Position numbers and translations under genes: made by a program
Part shown: positions 1 through 12,223 of the stretch, in pieces
Numbering within the stretch: the stretch's first letter is position 1
Layout of the letters: the number at the start of each line of letters is the position of its first letter
The notes under the pieces: generated by a model
The model's input: only the letters and a program-made list of their open reading frames with translations
Databases searched by the model: none
Told to the model about the DNA's origin: nothing
NCBI RefSeq assembly: GCF_051401765.1
Contig: NW_027480598.1
Location: 620,001 to 684,000, forward strand
Direction of reading: 5' to 3'
Source: Calliopsis andreniformis
Taxonomy: Eukaryota > Arthropoda > Insecta > Hymenoptera > Andrenidae
DNA: 64,000 nt

Positions 1-586
1 TCAGTCCACAACCCTCAATCTTCAATCCTCAATACTCAATCCTCAATCCTCAATCCTCAATCCTCAGTCCACAGTCCTCAAACCTCAGCCCTCGACCCTC
101 AGACCTCATCCTCAATCCTCAATCCTCAATACTCAATCTTCAATCCTCAACCCTCAATCCTCAATCCTCAATCCTCATTCTTCAATCCTCAATACCCAAT
201 CCTCAATCTTCAATCCTCAATCCTCAAGCCTCAATTCTCAATCCTCAATCCTCAATCCTCAGACCTCAAACATCAATACTCAACCCTGAGTCCTAGCCCT
301 CAATCCACAACCCTCAATCCTCAATCCTCAACCTTCAATCATCAATATTCAATCTTCAATCCTCAATCCTCAATCCTCAATCCTCAATCCTCAATCCTCA
401 ATCCTCAATCCTCAGTCCTCAATCCTCAATATTCAACACACAACCCTCAACCAACAATCCTCTATACTCAACCATCAATCCTCAATTCTCAATATTCAAT
501 AGAATATCCTGAATTCTCACGGTTCAATACTCAATCCACAATATTCAATAATCAAATCTCAATCCTCAAACATCAATACTCAATCT

Positions 587-656
587 TCAATCCTCAATCC
601 TCAATCCTCAATCCTCAATCCTCAATCCTCAATCCTCAATCCTCAATCCTCAATCC
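587..656. repeat. Purest run of the consensus unit seen (10 perfect copies)
   Basis: Ten uninterrupted TCAATCC units. Other long pure runs are nine units at 19,195-19,257 and 57,022-57,084, and eight at 54,066-54,121. Such runs are candidates for recent slippage. Confidence 0.8.
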
Positions 657-751
657 TCAATCATCAATCCTCAATCTTCAATATCCAATCCTCAATCCAC
701 AATCCTCAATCCTCAATACTCAACCATCAATCCTCAATACTCAATACTCAA

Positions 752-790
752 TAGAATATCCTGAATGCTCAGGGTTCTATACTCAAACCT
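752..790. repeat. Module B/C intermediate
   Basis: This copy reads tgaatgc tcagggt tctatac tcaaacc. It combines the ggt seen in module C (tcatggt or tcacggt) with the tctata and tcaaacc of module B. It is the clearest bridge between the two classes and argues for a common ancestor. The dyad is poor here. Confidence 0.6.
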
Positions 791-3700
791 CAAGCCTCAA
801 TCCTCAATCTTCAATCCTCAAAACACAATCATCAATCCTCAATCCTCAATCCTCAATCCGCAATCCTCAATCCTCAATCCTCTATCTTCAATCCTCAATA
901 CTCAATCTTCAATCCTCAATCCTCAATCCTCAATCCTCAATCCTCATTATTCAATCCACAGTACCCAATCCTCAATCTTCAACCCTCAATCCACAATCCT
1001 CAATTCTCAATCCTCAATCTTCAGCCCTCAGTCCTCAACAATCAGTTGTCAATCCTCAATCCTCAATAGAATATCCTCAATTCACAGTTTTCGATACTCA
1101 ATCTTCATTCTTCAATCTTCAAATCTCAATGCACAAACATCAATTATCATCACTCAACCCTCAACAATCAGTCCTCAATCTTCAATCCTCAATCCACAAT
1201 CCTCAGTCCTCAATACGCAATCTTCAACCGTCAATACTCAATCTTCAATCCTCAATCCTCAACCCTCAATCCTCAATCTTCAGTCCTCAATACACAATCA
1301 TCAATCCTCAATCCTCAATCCTCAATCCCCACTCATCAATCCTCAATCCTCTATATTCAATCCTCAATACCCAATCTTCAATCCTCAATCCTCAATCCTC
1401 AATCCTCAATCCTCATTCTTCAATCCGCAATACCCAATCCTCAATCTTCAATCCTCAATCCACAATCCTCAATTCTCAATCCTCAATCTTCAATCCTCAA
1501 TCCTCAATCCTCGGTCCTCAATCCACAATCGTCAATCTCCAATCCTGAATACTCAATCTTCAATCCTCTATCCTCAATCCTCAATCCTCAATCCTCAATC
1601 CTCATTCTTCAACCCTCAATACCCAATCCTCAATCTTCAATCCTCAATCCTCAATCCTGAACTCTCAATCCTCAATCCTCAGTCCTCAATCCTCAATTCT
1701 CAATTCTCAATCCTCAGTCCTCAGACCTCAAACCTCAATCCTCAAACCTCAGCCCTCATCCTCAATCCTCAATCGACACTCCGCAATCCTCAAACTTCAA
1801 TCCTCAATACTCAATCTTCAATCCTCAATCCTCAGTCCTCAAACTTCAATTCTGAATCCTCAATCCTGAGTCCTCAACCTTCAGCCCTCAGACCACAACA
1901 ATCAGTAGTCAATCCTCAATCCTCAATAGAATATCCTCAATTCACAGTTTTCAATACTCAATCCCCATTCTTCAATCTTCAAGTCTCAATCCACAAACAT
2001 CAATTCTCATCACTCAACCATCAACACTCAGTCCTCAATCTTCAATCCTCAATCCTCAATCCTCAATCTTCAATCCTCAATACTCAATCATCAATCCTCA
2101 ATCCTCAATTCTCAATATTCAACACACAGCCCTCAGCCATCAATCCTCAATACTCAACCATCAATCCTCAATTCTCAATACTCAATAGAATATCCTGAAT
2201 TCTCATGGTTCAATGCTCGATCCACAAAATTCAATAATCAAATCTCAATCCTCTAACATCAATTCTCAACACTCAATCCTCAATACTTAGTCCTCTTTCT
2301 GCAATCCTCCATCCTCAATCCTCAATCCTCAGTCCTCAATCCTCAATCCTCGATCCTCAATCTTCAATCCTCAATACTCAATCGTCAATCCTCCAACCTC
2401 AATCCTCAATCCTCAACCCTCAATCCTCAATCGCCAGGCTTGAATCCTCAATACTCAATCTTCAATACTCAATCCTCAATCCTCATTCCTCAATCCTCAT
2501 TCTTCAACCCTCAATACCCAATCCTCAACCTTCAATCCTCAATCCTCAATCCTCAACTCTCAATCCTCAATCCTCAGTCCTCAATCCTCAATTCTCAATC
2601 CTCAATCCTCAGTCCTCAGTCCTCAAACCTCAATCCTCAACCCTCAGCGCTCATCCTCAATCCTCAATCGACAATCCGCAATCCTCAATCTTCAATCCTC
2701 AATACTCAATCTTCAATCCACATTGCTCAGTCCTCAAACCTCAATTCTGAATCCTCAATCCTGCATCCTCAATCTTCAGCCCTCAGTCCTCAACAATCTG
2801 TTGTCAATCCTCAACCCCCAATAGAATATCCTCAACTCACAGTTTTCAATACTCAATACTCACTCTGCAATCTTCAGATCTCTATCCACAAACATCAATT
2901 CTCATCACTCAACCCTCAATACTCAGCACCCGATCCTCAATCTTCAATCCTCAATCCTCAATCCTCAATCCTCAATCTTAATCTTCAATCCTCAATACTC
3001 AATCTTCAATCCTCAATCCACAATCCTCAATCCTCAATCATGAATCCTCAGTCCCAAATCCGCAATCTTCAATACTCAATCCTCAATCCCCTATCTTCAA
3101 TCCTCAATACTCAATCTTCATTCCTCAATCCTCAATCCTCAATCCTCAATCCCCTATCTTCAATCCTCAATACTCAATCTTCATTCCTCAATCCTCAATC
3201 CTCAATCCTCAATCCTCATTCTTCAATCCTCAACACCCAATCCTCAATCTTCAATCCTCAATCCTCAATCCTCAATTCTCATCCTCAATCCTCAATCCTC
3301 AGACCTCAAACATCAATACTCAACCCTCAGTCCTCGTCCTCAGTCCACAACCCTCAATCCTCAAACCTCAATCCTCAACTCCCAATCCTCAATCTTCAAT
3401 CCTCAATCCTCAGTCGTCAATTCTCAATCCTCAATCCTCAAACCTCAGCCCTCATCCTGAATGCTCAATCCTCAATACTCAAACCTCAATCTTCAATCCT
3501 CAATACTCAACCTTCAATCTTCAATCCTCAGTCCTCAAACCTCAATTCTGAATCCTCAATCCTGCATCCTCAATCTTCAGCCCGCAGTCCTCAACAATCA
3601 GTTGTCAATCCTCAACCCCCAATAGAATATCCTCAACTCACAGTTTTCAATACTCAATACACAATCTGCAATCTTCAGATCTCTATCCACAAACATCAAT

Positions 3701-4567
3701 TCTCATCACTCAACCCTCAATACTCAGTACCCGATCCTCAATCTTCAATCCTCAATCCTCAATCTTAATCTTCAATCCTCAATACTCAATCTTCAATCCT
3801 CAATCCACAATCCTCAATCCTCAATCATCAATCCTCAGTCCCAAATCCTCAATCTTCAATACTCAATCCTCAATCCCCTATCTTCAATCCTCAATACTTA
3901 ATCTTCATTCCTCAATCCTCAATCCCCAATCCTCAATCCCCTATCTTCAATCCTCAATACTCAATCTTCATTCCTCAATCCTCAATCCTCAATCCTCAAT
4001 CCTCATTCTTCAATCCTCAACACCCAATCCTCAATCTTCAATCCTGAATCCTCAATCCTGAATCCTCAATCTTCAGCCCTGTGTCCTCAACAATCAGTTG
4101 TCAATCCTCAATCCTCAATAGAATATCCTCAATTCACAGTTTTCAATACTCAATACTCAATCTGCAATCTTGAGATCTCTATCCACAAACATCAATTCTT
4201 ATTACTCAACCCTGAATACTCAGTCCCTAATACTCAATCCTCAATCGTCAATCCTCAATCCGCAATCCTCAATCCTCAATCCTCAACCTTAATCTTCAAT
4301 CCTCAATACTCAATCTTCAATCCTCAATCCTCAATACTCAATCCTCAATCCTCAATCTTCAATCCTCAATACTCAATCTTCAATCCTCAGTCCTCAATCC
4401 TCAATGCTCAATCCTCAAACCTCAATCGTCAATCGTCAATCATCAATCCTCAATCCTCAATCCGCAATCCTCAATCCTCAATCCTCAACCTTAATCTTCA
4501 ATCCTCAATACTCAATCTTCAATCCTCAATCCTCAATACTCAATCCTCAATCCTCAATCCTCAATCC

Positions 4568-4629
4568 TCAGACCTCAAACATCAATACTCAACCCTCAGT
4601 CCTCGTCCTCAATCCACAACCCTCAATCC
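4568..4629. repeat. Module P, marked by the 6-mer tcgtcc
   Basis: Units in order are tcagacc, tcaaaca, tcaatac, tcaaccc, tcagtcc, then the 6-mer tcgtcc (4603-4608), tcaatcc, acaaccc, tcaatcc. The 6-mer moves the register by one base. Further copies lie near 3301, 9103, 9938, 10069, 20570, 23140, 24090, 24240, 27665, 33310, 33425, 37040, 37160, 41455, 41570, 45880, 50800, 50910, 54950, 55065, 57740, 61000 and 61110. They often occur in pairs about 115-150 bp apart. Confidence 0.75.
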
Positions 4630-4740
4630 ACGATCCTCAATATTCAATCATCAATATTCAATCTTCAATCCTCAATCCTCAATCCTCAATACTCAATCCT
4701 CAATCCTCAATTCTCAATCCTCAATTCTCAGTACTCAATA

Positions 4741-4764
4741 GAATATCCTGAATTCTCAGGATTC
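4741..4764. repeat. Bulged inverted repeat (hairpin-capable dyad) in module B
   Basis: An inverted repeat pairs atcctga (4745-4751) with tcaggat (4756-4762) around the 4-nt loop attc. If the two bases at 4745-4746 are bulged, the stem extends to nine pairs, gaat+cctga against tcagg+attc. The centre contains GAATTC, an EcoRI site. The same 24-bp dyad starts at 11061, 14413, 25684, 38990, 43406, 49612, 53541 and 56322. With an ag rather than at bulge it starts at 15755, 21522, 26312, 31407, 40101, 44517 and 59090. Whether it folds or binds a protein in vivo is unknown. Confidence 0.7.
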
Positions 4765-5164
4765 TATAGTCAAACCTTAATCCTCAACCCTCAGCCCTCA
4801 TTCTCAATCCTCAATCCACAATCCTCAAACCTCAATCCTCATTCCTCAATCCTCAAACCTCAATTCTGAATCCTCAATCCTGCATCCTCAATCTTCAGCC
4901 CTCAGTCCACAACAATCAGTTGTCAATCCTCAACCCCCAATAGCATATCCTCAACTCACAGTTTTCAATACTCAATACTCAATCTGCAATCTTCAGATCT
5001 CTATCCACAAACATCAATTCTCGTCACTCACCCTCAATACTCAGTACCCGATCCTCAATCTTCAATCCTCAATCCTCAATCCTCAATCCTCAATCTTAAT
5101 CTTCAATCCTCAATACTCAATCTTCAATCCTCAAACCACAATCCTCAATACTCAATCATCAATC

Positions 5165-5765
5165 CTCAATCCTCAATCCTCAATCCTCAATCCTCAATCC
5201 TCAATCCTCATTCTTCAATCCTCAATACCGAATCTTCAATCTTCAATCCTCAATCCTCAATCCTCAATTCTCAATCCTCAATGCTCATTCTTCAATCCTC
5301 AGTCCTCAATCCTCGGTCCTCCATACTCAGTCGTCAATCTCCAATCCTGAATACTCAATCTTCAATTCTCAATCCTCAATCCTCAATCCTCAATCCTCAA
5401 TCCTCATTCTTCAATCCTCAATACCCAATCCTCAATCTTCAATCCTCAATCCTCAATCCTTAATTCTCAACCCTCAATCCTCAGTCCTCAAACCTCAATT
5501 CTGAATCCTCAATCCTGCATCCTCAATCTTCAGCCCTCAGTCCTCAACAATCTGTTGTCAATCCTCAATCCCCAATAGAATATCCTCAACTCACAGTTTT
5601 CAATACTCAATACTCAATCTGCAATCTTCAAATCTCTATCCACAAACATCGATTCTCATCACTCAACCCTGAACGCTCAGTCCTCAATGTTAAATCCTCA
5701 ATTCTCAATTCTCAATCTTCAATGCTCAATACTGAATCATCAATCATCAATCCTCAATCCTCAAT
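5165..5765. repeat. Partial tandem duplication, copy 1 (offset 1,924 bp)
   Basis: Matches 7,089-7,689 at +1,924 bp with a few substitutions, for example tcaatgctcattc at 5,278 against tcaatcctcattc. The shared segment includes ataccgaatc, cggtcctccatac and a module A core. Confidence 0.78.
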
Positions 5766-7088
5766 TCTCAATCCTCAATGCTCATTCTTCAATCCTCAGT
5801 CCTCAATCCTCGGTCCTCCATACTCAGTCGTCAATCTCCAATCCTGAATACTCAATCTTCAATACTCAATCGTCAATCCTCAGTCCTCAACCCTCAATCC
5901 TCAATCCTCGTTCCTCAAACCTCAATCCTCAACCCTCAGTCCTCATGCTCAATTCTCAACACTCAATCTTCAATCCTCAATGCTCAATCCTCAATCCTCA
6001 ATCCACAGTCCTCAATCATCAATCCTCAATCCTCAAACCTCGATCCTCAATCTTCAATCATCAATATTCAATCTTCAGTCCTCAATCCTCAATTCTCAAT
6101 CCTCAATACTCAATCTTCAATCCCCCATCCTCAATCCTCAATCCTCAACCCTCAATCCTCAATCGCCAGGCTTGAATCCTCAATACTCAATCTTCTATTC
6201 TCAATCCTCAAGTCTCATTCCTCAATCCTCATTCTTCAACACTCAATACCCAATCCTCAATTTTCAATCCTCAATACTCAATCCTCAACTCTCAATCCTC
6301 AATCCTCAGTCCTCAATCCTCAATCCTCATTCTTCAATCCTCAATCTTCAATGCTCAATCGTCAATCCTCAATCCTCAATCCTCAATCCTCAGTCCTCAA
6401 TCCTCAATCCTCAGTCCTCAAACCTCAATCCTGAATCCCCGATCCTGAATCCTCAATCTTCAGCACTCAGTCCTCTACAATCAGTTGTCAATCCTCAGTC
6501 CTCAATAGAATATCATCAATTCACAGTTTTCATTACTCAATACTCAATATGCAATCTTCAAATCTCTATCCACAAACATCAATTCTCATCACTCAACCCT
6601 CAACACTCAGTCCCCAATCCTCAGTATTCAATCCTCAATCCTCAATCCTCAATCCACAATCCTCAACGTTCAATCGTCAATACTCAATCTTCAATGCTCA
6701 TTCCTCAATCCTTAATCCTCAATCCTCAATACTCAACCCTCAATCGTCAATCTTCAATCCTCAATACTCAATCTTCAATCCTCAATCCTCAATCCTCGGT
6801 CCTCAATCCTCAATCGTCAATCTAGAATCCTGAATACTCAATCTTCAATCCTCAATCCTCAATCCTCAATCCTCAATCCTCAATCCTCATTCTTCAATCC
6901 TCAATACCCAATCCTCAATCTTCAATCCTCAATACTCAATCTTCAGTCCTCAATCCTCAATTCTCAATCCTCAATGCTCAATACTCAATCGTCAATCCTC
7001 AATCCCCAATCCTCAATCTTCAATCCTCAATCCTCAATCCTCAATCCTCAATCCTCAATCTTCAATCCTCAATACTCAATCTTCAATC

Positions 7089-7689
7089 CTCAATCCTCAA
7101 TCCTCAATCCTCAATCCTCAATCCTCAATCCTCATTCTTCAATCCTCAATACCGAATCTTCAATCTTCAATCCTCAATCCTCAATCCTCAATTCTCAATC
7201 CTCAATCCTCATTCTTCAATCCTCAGTCCTCAATCCTCGGTCCTCCATACTCAGTCGTCAATCTCCAATCCTGAATACTCAATCTTCAATTCTCAATCCT
7301 CAATCCTCAATCCTCAATCCTCAATCCTCATTCTTCAATCCTCAATACCCAATCCTCAATCTTCAATCCTCAATCCTCAATCCTTAATTCTCAACCCTCA
7401 ATCCTCAGTCCTCAAACCTCAATTCTGAATCCTCAATCCTGCATCCTCAATCTTCAGCCCTCAGTCCTCAACAATCTGTTGTCAATCCTCAATCCCCAAT
7501 AGAATATCCTCAACTCACAGTTTTCAATACTCAATACTCAATCTGCAATCTTCAAATCTCTATCCACAAACATCAATTCTCATCACTCAACCCTGAACGC
7601 TCAGTCCTCAATGTTCAATCCTCAATTCTCAATCCTCAATCTTCAATGCTCAATACTGAATCATCAATCATCAATCCTCAATCCTCAAT
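7089..7689. repeat. Partial tandem duplication, copy 2
   Basis: Partner of 5,165-5,765. Just downstream, at 7,712-7,726, it reaches an irregular junction (cagtaatctctcaatc). After that, sequence related to about 5,855 onward resumes; copy 1 has roughly 90 bp of extra material there. Confidence 0.76.
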
Positions 7690-9135
7690 CCTCAATCCTC
7701 AATCCTCAATCCTCAGTAATCTCTCAATCTTCAATACTCAATCGTCAATCCTCAGTCCTCAACCCTCAATCCTCAATCCTCGTTCCTCAAACCTCAATCC
7801 TCAACCCTCAGTCCTCATGCTCAATTCTCAACACTCAATCTTCAATCCTCAATGCTCAATCCTCAATCCTCAATCCACAGTCCTCAATCCTCAATCCTCA
7901 ATCCTCAAACCTCGATCCTCAATCTTCAGCCCTCATCCTCAATCCTCAATCGACACTCCGCAATCTTCAATCTTCAATCCTCAATACTCAATCTTCAATC
8001 CTCAAACCTCAGTCCTCAAACCTCAGTTCTGAATCCTCAATCCTGAGTCCTCAACCTTCAGCCCTCAGACCACAACAATCAGTAGTCAATCCTCAATCCT
8101 CAATAGAATATCCTCAATTCACAGTTTTCAATACTCAATAGTCAATCTGCAATCTTCAAACCTCTATCCACAAACACCAATTCTCATCACTCAACCCTCA
8201 ACACTCAGTCCTCGATGTTCAATCCTCAATCCTCAATGCTCAATCCTCAATCCTCAATTTTCAACACTCACCCCTCAACCATCAATCCTCAATACTCAAT
8301 CATCAATCCTCAATTCTCAATACTCAATAGAATATCCTGAAGCCTCATGGTCCAGTACTCAATCCACATTATTCAATAATCAAATCTCAATCCACAAACA
8401 TGAATTCTCAACACTCAATCCTCAACACTCAGACCTCTCTCCTCAATCCTCCATCCTCAACCCTCAATCCTCAAGCGTCAATGCTCAATCCTCAATCCTC
8501 TACCCTCAATCCTCAGTCCTCAAACCTCAATCCCGAATCCACAATCCTGAATCCTCAATCTTCAGCCCTCAGTCCTCAAAAATCAATTGTCAATCCTCAA
8601 TCCTCAACAGAATATCCTCAATTCACAGTTTTCAATACTCAATCCCCATTCTTCAATCTTCAAATCTCAATCCACAAACATCAATTCTCATCACTCAACC
8701 CTCAACACTCAGTCCTTAATCTTCAATCCTCAATTCTCAATCCTCAATCTTCAATCCTCAATACTCAATCTTCAATACTCAATCCTCAATCCTCAATCCT
8801 CAATGCTCAATCCTCAATCGTCAATCCTCAATCCCCAATCCTCAATCTTCAATCCTCAATCCTCAATCCTTAATCCTAAATCCTCAATCTTCAATCCTCA
8901 ATACTCAATCTTCAATCCTCAATCATCAATCCTCAATCCTCAATCCTCAATCATCAACCTTCAATCCTCAATACTCAATCTGCAATCCTCAATCCTCAGT
9001 CCTCACTCCTCATTCCTCATTCTTCAATCCTCAATACCGAATCCTCAATCTTCAATCCTCAATCCTCAACCCTCAATTCTCAATCCTCAGTCCTCAATCC
9101 TCAGACTTCAAACATCAATACTCAACCCTCAGTCC

Positions 9136-9141
9136 TCGTCC
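9136..9141. repeat. Hexamer register break tcgtcc
   Basis: A 6-bp unit interrupts the 7-bp register between tcagtcc and tcaattc. It is one of eight such breaks in the 3,352-bp block, and its duplicate is at 12488-12493. Confidence 0.8.
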
Positions 9142-9365
9142 TCAATTCACAACCCTCAATCCCCAATCCTCAATCTTCAATCATTAATATTCAATCTTCA
9201 ATCCTCAATCCTCAATGGTCAATCCTCAACCCTAAATTATCAATGTTCAATCCTCAATACCCATTGCTCAGTCTTCAATCCTCAATCCTCAATCCTCAAT
9301 CCTCAATCCTCAATCCTCAGTCCTCAATTCTCAATCCTGAATCCTCAATCCTGAATCCTCAATCT

Positions 9366-9505
9366 TCAGCCCTGAGTCCTCAAAAATCAGTCGCCAATCC
9401 TCAATCCTCAATAGAATATCCTCAATTCACAGACTTCAATACTCAATACTCAATCTGCAATCTTCAGATCTCTATCCACAAACATCAATTCTCATCGCTC
9501 AACCC
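9366..9505. repeat. Module A, example copy (20 units; about 77 copies in window)
   Basis: This recurring degenerate stretch tiles exactly into 20 heptamers. Landmarks in order are tcagccc, a run near tcaaaaa or tcaacaa, tcagtcg or tcagttg, the core tcaatagaatatcc, tcaattcacag, gcaatct, tcagatctctatcc, acaaaca and tcattctcatcac-like units. Copies have the tagaat core near 1066, 1926, 2821, 3622, 4118, 4940 (tagcat), 5575, 6506, 7499, 8103, 8609, 9411, 10651, 11415, 11776, 12763, 14003, 14767, 15128, 16325, 16942, 17640, 18198, 19352, 20847, 21168, 22092, 22616, 23461, 24676, 25968, 26888, 27993, 28616, 29105, 29811, 31129, 31557, 32087, 32449, 33642, 34273, 34761, 35468, 37375, 37975, 39281, 39759, 40679, 41790, 42391, 43697, 44172, 45095, 46199, 46822, 47311, 48017, 49337, 49765, 50289, 51617, 52260, 53831, 54440, 55767, 56622, 57180, 58046, 58807, 59242, 59768, 60130, 61325, 61956, 62446 and 63152. 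Positions are good to a few bases. No function is assigned. Confidence 0.85.
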
Positions 9506-10648
9506 TCAATACTCAGTACCCGATCCTCAATCTTCAATCCTCAATCCTCAATCCTCAATCCTCAATCTTAAAATTCAATCCTCAATATTCAATCTTCAAT
9601 CCTCAATCCACAATCCTCAATCCTCAATCATCAACCCTCAGTCCCAAACCCTCAATCTTCAATACTCAATCCTCGATCCCCTATCTTCAATCCTCAATCC
9701 ACAATCCTCAATCCTCAATCCTCAATCCTCAATCTTCAATCCTCAGTCCCAAATCCTCAATCTTCAATACTCACACCTCAATCCTCAATCTTCAATCCTC
9801 AATACTCAGTCTTCAATCCTCAATCCTCAATCCTCAATCCTCAATCCTCAATCCTCATTCTTCAATCCTCAACACCCAATCCTCGATCTTCAATCCTCAA
9901 TCCTCAATCCTCAATTCTCATCCTCAATCCTCAATCCTCAGACCTCAAACATCAATACTCAACCCTCAGTCCTCGTCCTCAGTCCACAACCCTCAATCCT
10001 CAAACCTCAATCCTCAACTCCCAATCCTCAATCTTCAATCCTCAATCCTCAATCCTCAATCCTCAGACCTCAAACATCAATACTCCACCCTCAGTCCTCG
10101 TCCTAAATCCACAACCCTCAATCCTCGATCCTCAATATTCAATCATCAATTTTCAATCATCAATCCTCAATCCTCAATCCTCAATACTCAATCCTCAATC
10201 CTCAATTCTCAATCCTCAATGCTCAATACTCAATCGTCAATCCTCAATCACCAATCCTCAATCTTCAATCCTCAATCCTCAATCCTCGAACCTCAATCCT
10301 CAACCGTCAGTCCTCATCCTCAAACCTCAACCCTCAATCCTCAATCCTCAATCTTCAATCATCAATACTCAATCTTCAATCCTCAATCCTCAATCCTCAA
10401 TCCTCAATCCTCAATCCTCAACCTTCAATCCTCAATACTCAATCTGCAATCCTCAATCCTCAGTCCTCACTCCTCATGCCTCATTCTTCAATCCTCAATA
10501 CCGAATCCTCAATCTTCAATCCTCAATCCTCAATCCTCAATCTTCAATCCTCAATACTCAGTCCACAAACCTCAATTCTGAATCCTCAATCCTGAGTCCT
10601 CAATCTTCAGCCCTCAGTCCTCAACCATCAGTAGTCAATCCCCAATCC

Positions 10649-10732
10649 TCAGTAGAATATCCTCAATTCACAGCTTTCAGCACTCAATACTCGATCTGCA
10701 ATCTTCAAACCACTATCCACAAACATCAATTC
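10649..10732. repeat. Module A subtype t (tcagtag / acagctt variant), example
   Basis: The core reads tcagtag aatatcc rather than tcaatag, followed by acagctt, tcgatct, tcaaacc and actatcc. Copies with this set of marks lie near 14003 (inside the perfect tandem duplicate), 16942, 51617, 52260 and 55767. It tiles exactly into 12 heptamers here. Confidence 0.75.
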
Positions 10733-11242
10733 TCATCACTCAAACCTCAATACTCAGTGCTCGAAGTTCAATCCTCAATCCTCAATTCTCAATCTTCAAT
10801 CCTCAATACTGAACCTTCAATCCTCAATCCTCAATCCTCAATCCTCAATCCTCAATACTCAATCCTCAATCCTCAATCCTCTATCCTCAATCCTCAATCT
10901 TCAATCCTCAATACTCAATCTTCTATCCTCAATTCTCAATCCTCAATCCTCAATCATCAATCCTCAATCATCAATCCTCAATCTTCAATACTCAATCCTC
11001 AACGCTCAATCCTCAATCCTCAATCCTCAACCATCAATCCTCAATTCTCAGTACTCAATAGAATATCCTGAATTCTCAGGATTCCATAGTCAAACCTATA
11101 TCCTCAACCCTCAGCCCTCATTCTCAATCCTCAGTCCACAATCCTCAAACCTCAATCCTCATTCCTCAGTCCTCAATCCTCAATTCTCAATCCTCAATCC
11201 TCAGTCCTCAGTCCTCAAACCTCAATCGTCAACCCTCAGCCC

Positions 11243-11248
11243 CCATCC
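11243..11248. repeat. Hexamer register break ccatcc
   Basis: A 6-bp unit follows tcagccc and is itself followed by tcaatcc tcaatcg. It occupies the module Q 6-mer position with t changed to c, and is useful as a private mark of this block. Confidence 0.75.
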
Positions 11249-12223
11249 TCAATCCTCAATCGACAATCCGCAATCCTCAACCTTCAATCCTCAATACTCA
11301 ATCTTCAACCCTCAATCCTCAGTCCTCAAACCTCAATTCTGAATCCTCAATCCTGCATCCTCAATCTTCAGCCCTCAGTCCTCAACAATCAGTTGTCAAT
11401 CCTCAACCCCCAACAGAATATCCTCAACACACAGTTTTCAATACTCAATACTCAATCTGCAATCTTCAGATCTCTATCCACAAACATCAATTCTCATCAT
11501 TCAACCCTCAACGCTCAGTCCCCAATCCTCAATCTTCAATCCTCAATCCTTAATCCTCAATCCTCGATCCTCAATCTTCAATCCTCAATACTCAATCTTC
11601 AATCCTCCATCCTCAATCCTCAATCCTCAATCCTCAATCCTCAATTCTCAATCCTCAATGCTCAATCCTCAATCGTCAATCCTCAGTCCTCAAACCTTAA
11701 TCCTGAATCCTCAATCCTGAATCCTCAATCTTCAGCCCTTAGTCCTCAGCAATCAGTTGTGAATCCTCAATCCTCAATAGAATATCCTCAATTCACAGGT
11801 TTCAATACTCAATACACAACCTGCAATCTTCAAATCTCTATCCACAAACATCAATTCTCATCACTCAACCCTCAACACTCTGTCGGCAATCCTCAATATT
11901 CAAACCTCAATCCTCAATCCTCAATCCTCAATCCTCAATCTTCAATCCTCAATACTCAATCTTGAATCCTCAATCCTCAATCCTCGGTCCTCAATCCTCA
12001 ATCGCCAACCTCCAATCCTGAATACTCAATCTTCAATCCTCAATCCTCAATCCTCAATCCTCAATCCTCAGTCCTGATTCTTCAATCCTCAATACCCAAT
12101 CCTCAATCTTCAATCCTCAATCCTCGACCCTCAATCCTCAATCCTCGACCCTCAATCATCAATCTTCAACCCTCAGTCCCCAATCCTCAACCTTCTATCC
12201 ACAATACTCAGTCCTCAATACTC

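Larger units (their letters stand above)
8872..12223. repeat. Perfect tandem duplication, copy 1 (3,352 bp)
   Basis: The segment from about 8,872 reappears immediately downstream at +3,352 bp. I compared most of the block, including stretches outside long open frames, and found no difference. Tiling by hand gives 472 heptamers and eight hexamers: tcgtcc three times, tcatcc twice, and tcattc, ccatcc and taaaat once each. Since 480 x 7 - 8 = 3,352, every base is explained. It holds module A cores near 9411, 10651, 11415 and 11776 and a module B core at 11059. Confidence 0.9.

Noticed and set aside
4741..4764. Rho-independent terminator at the module B dyad
   Set aside because: The stem is short and bulged, no T-run follows, and no gene lies upstream.
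9243..10106. Conserved peptide segment around module A (SIEYPQF ... IHKHQF) as a protein domain
   Set aside because: Conservation is at nucleotide level, occurs with tcaatag stops in other frames, and follows block duplication. No reading frame is favoured.
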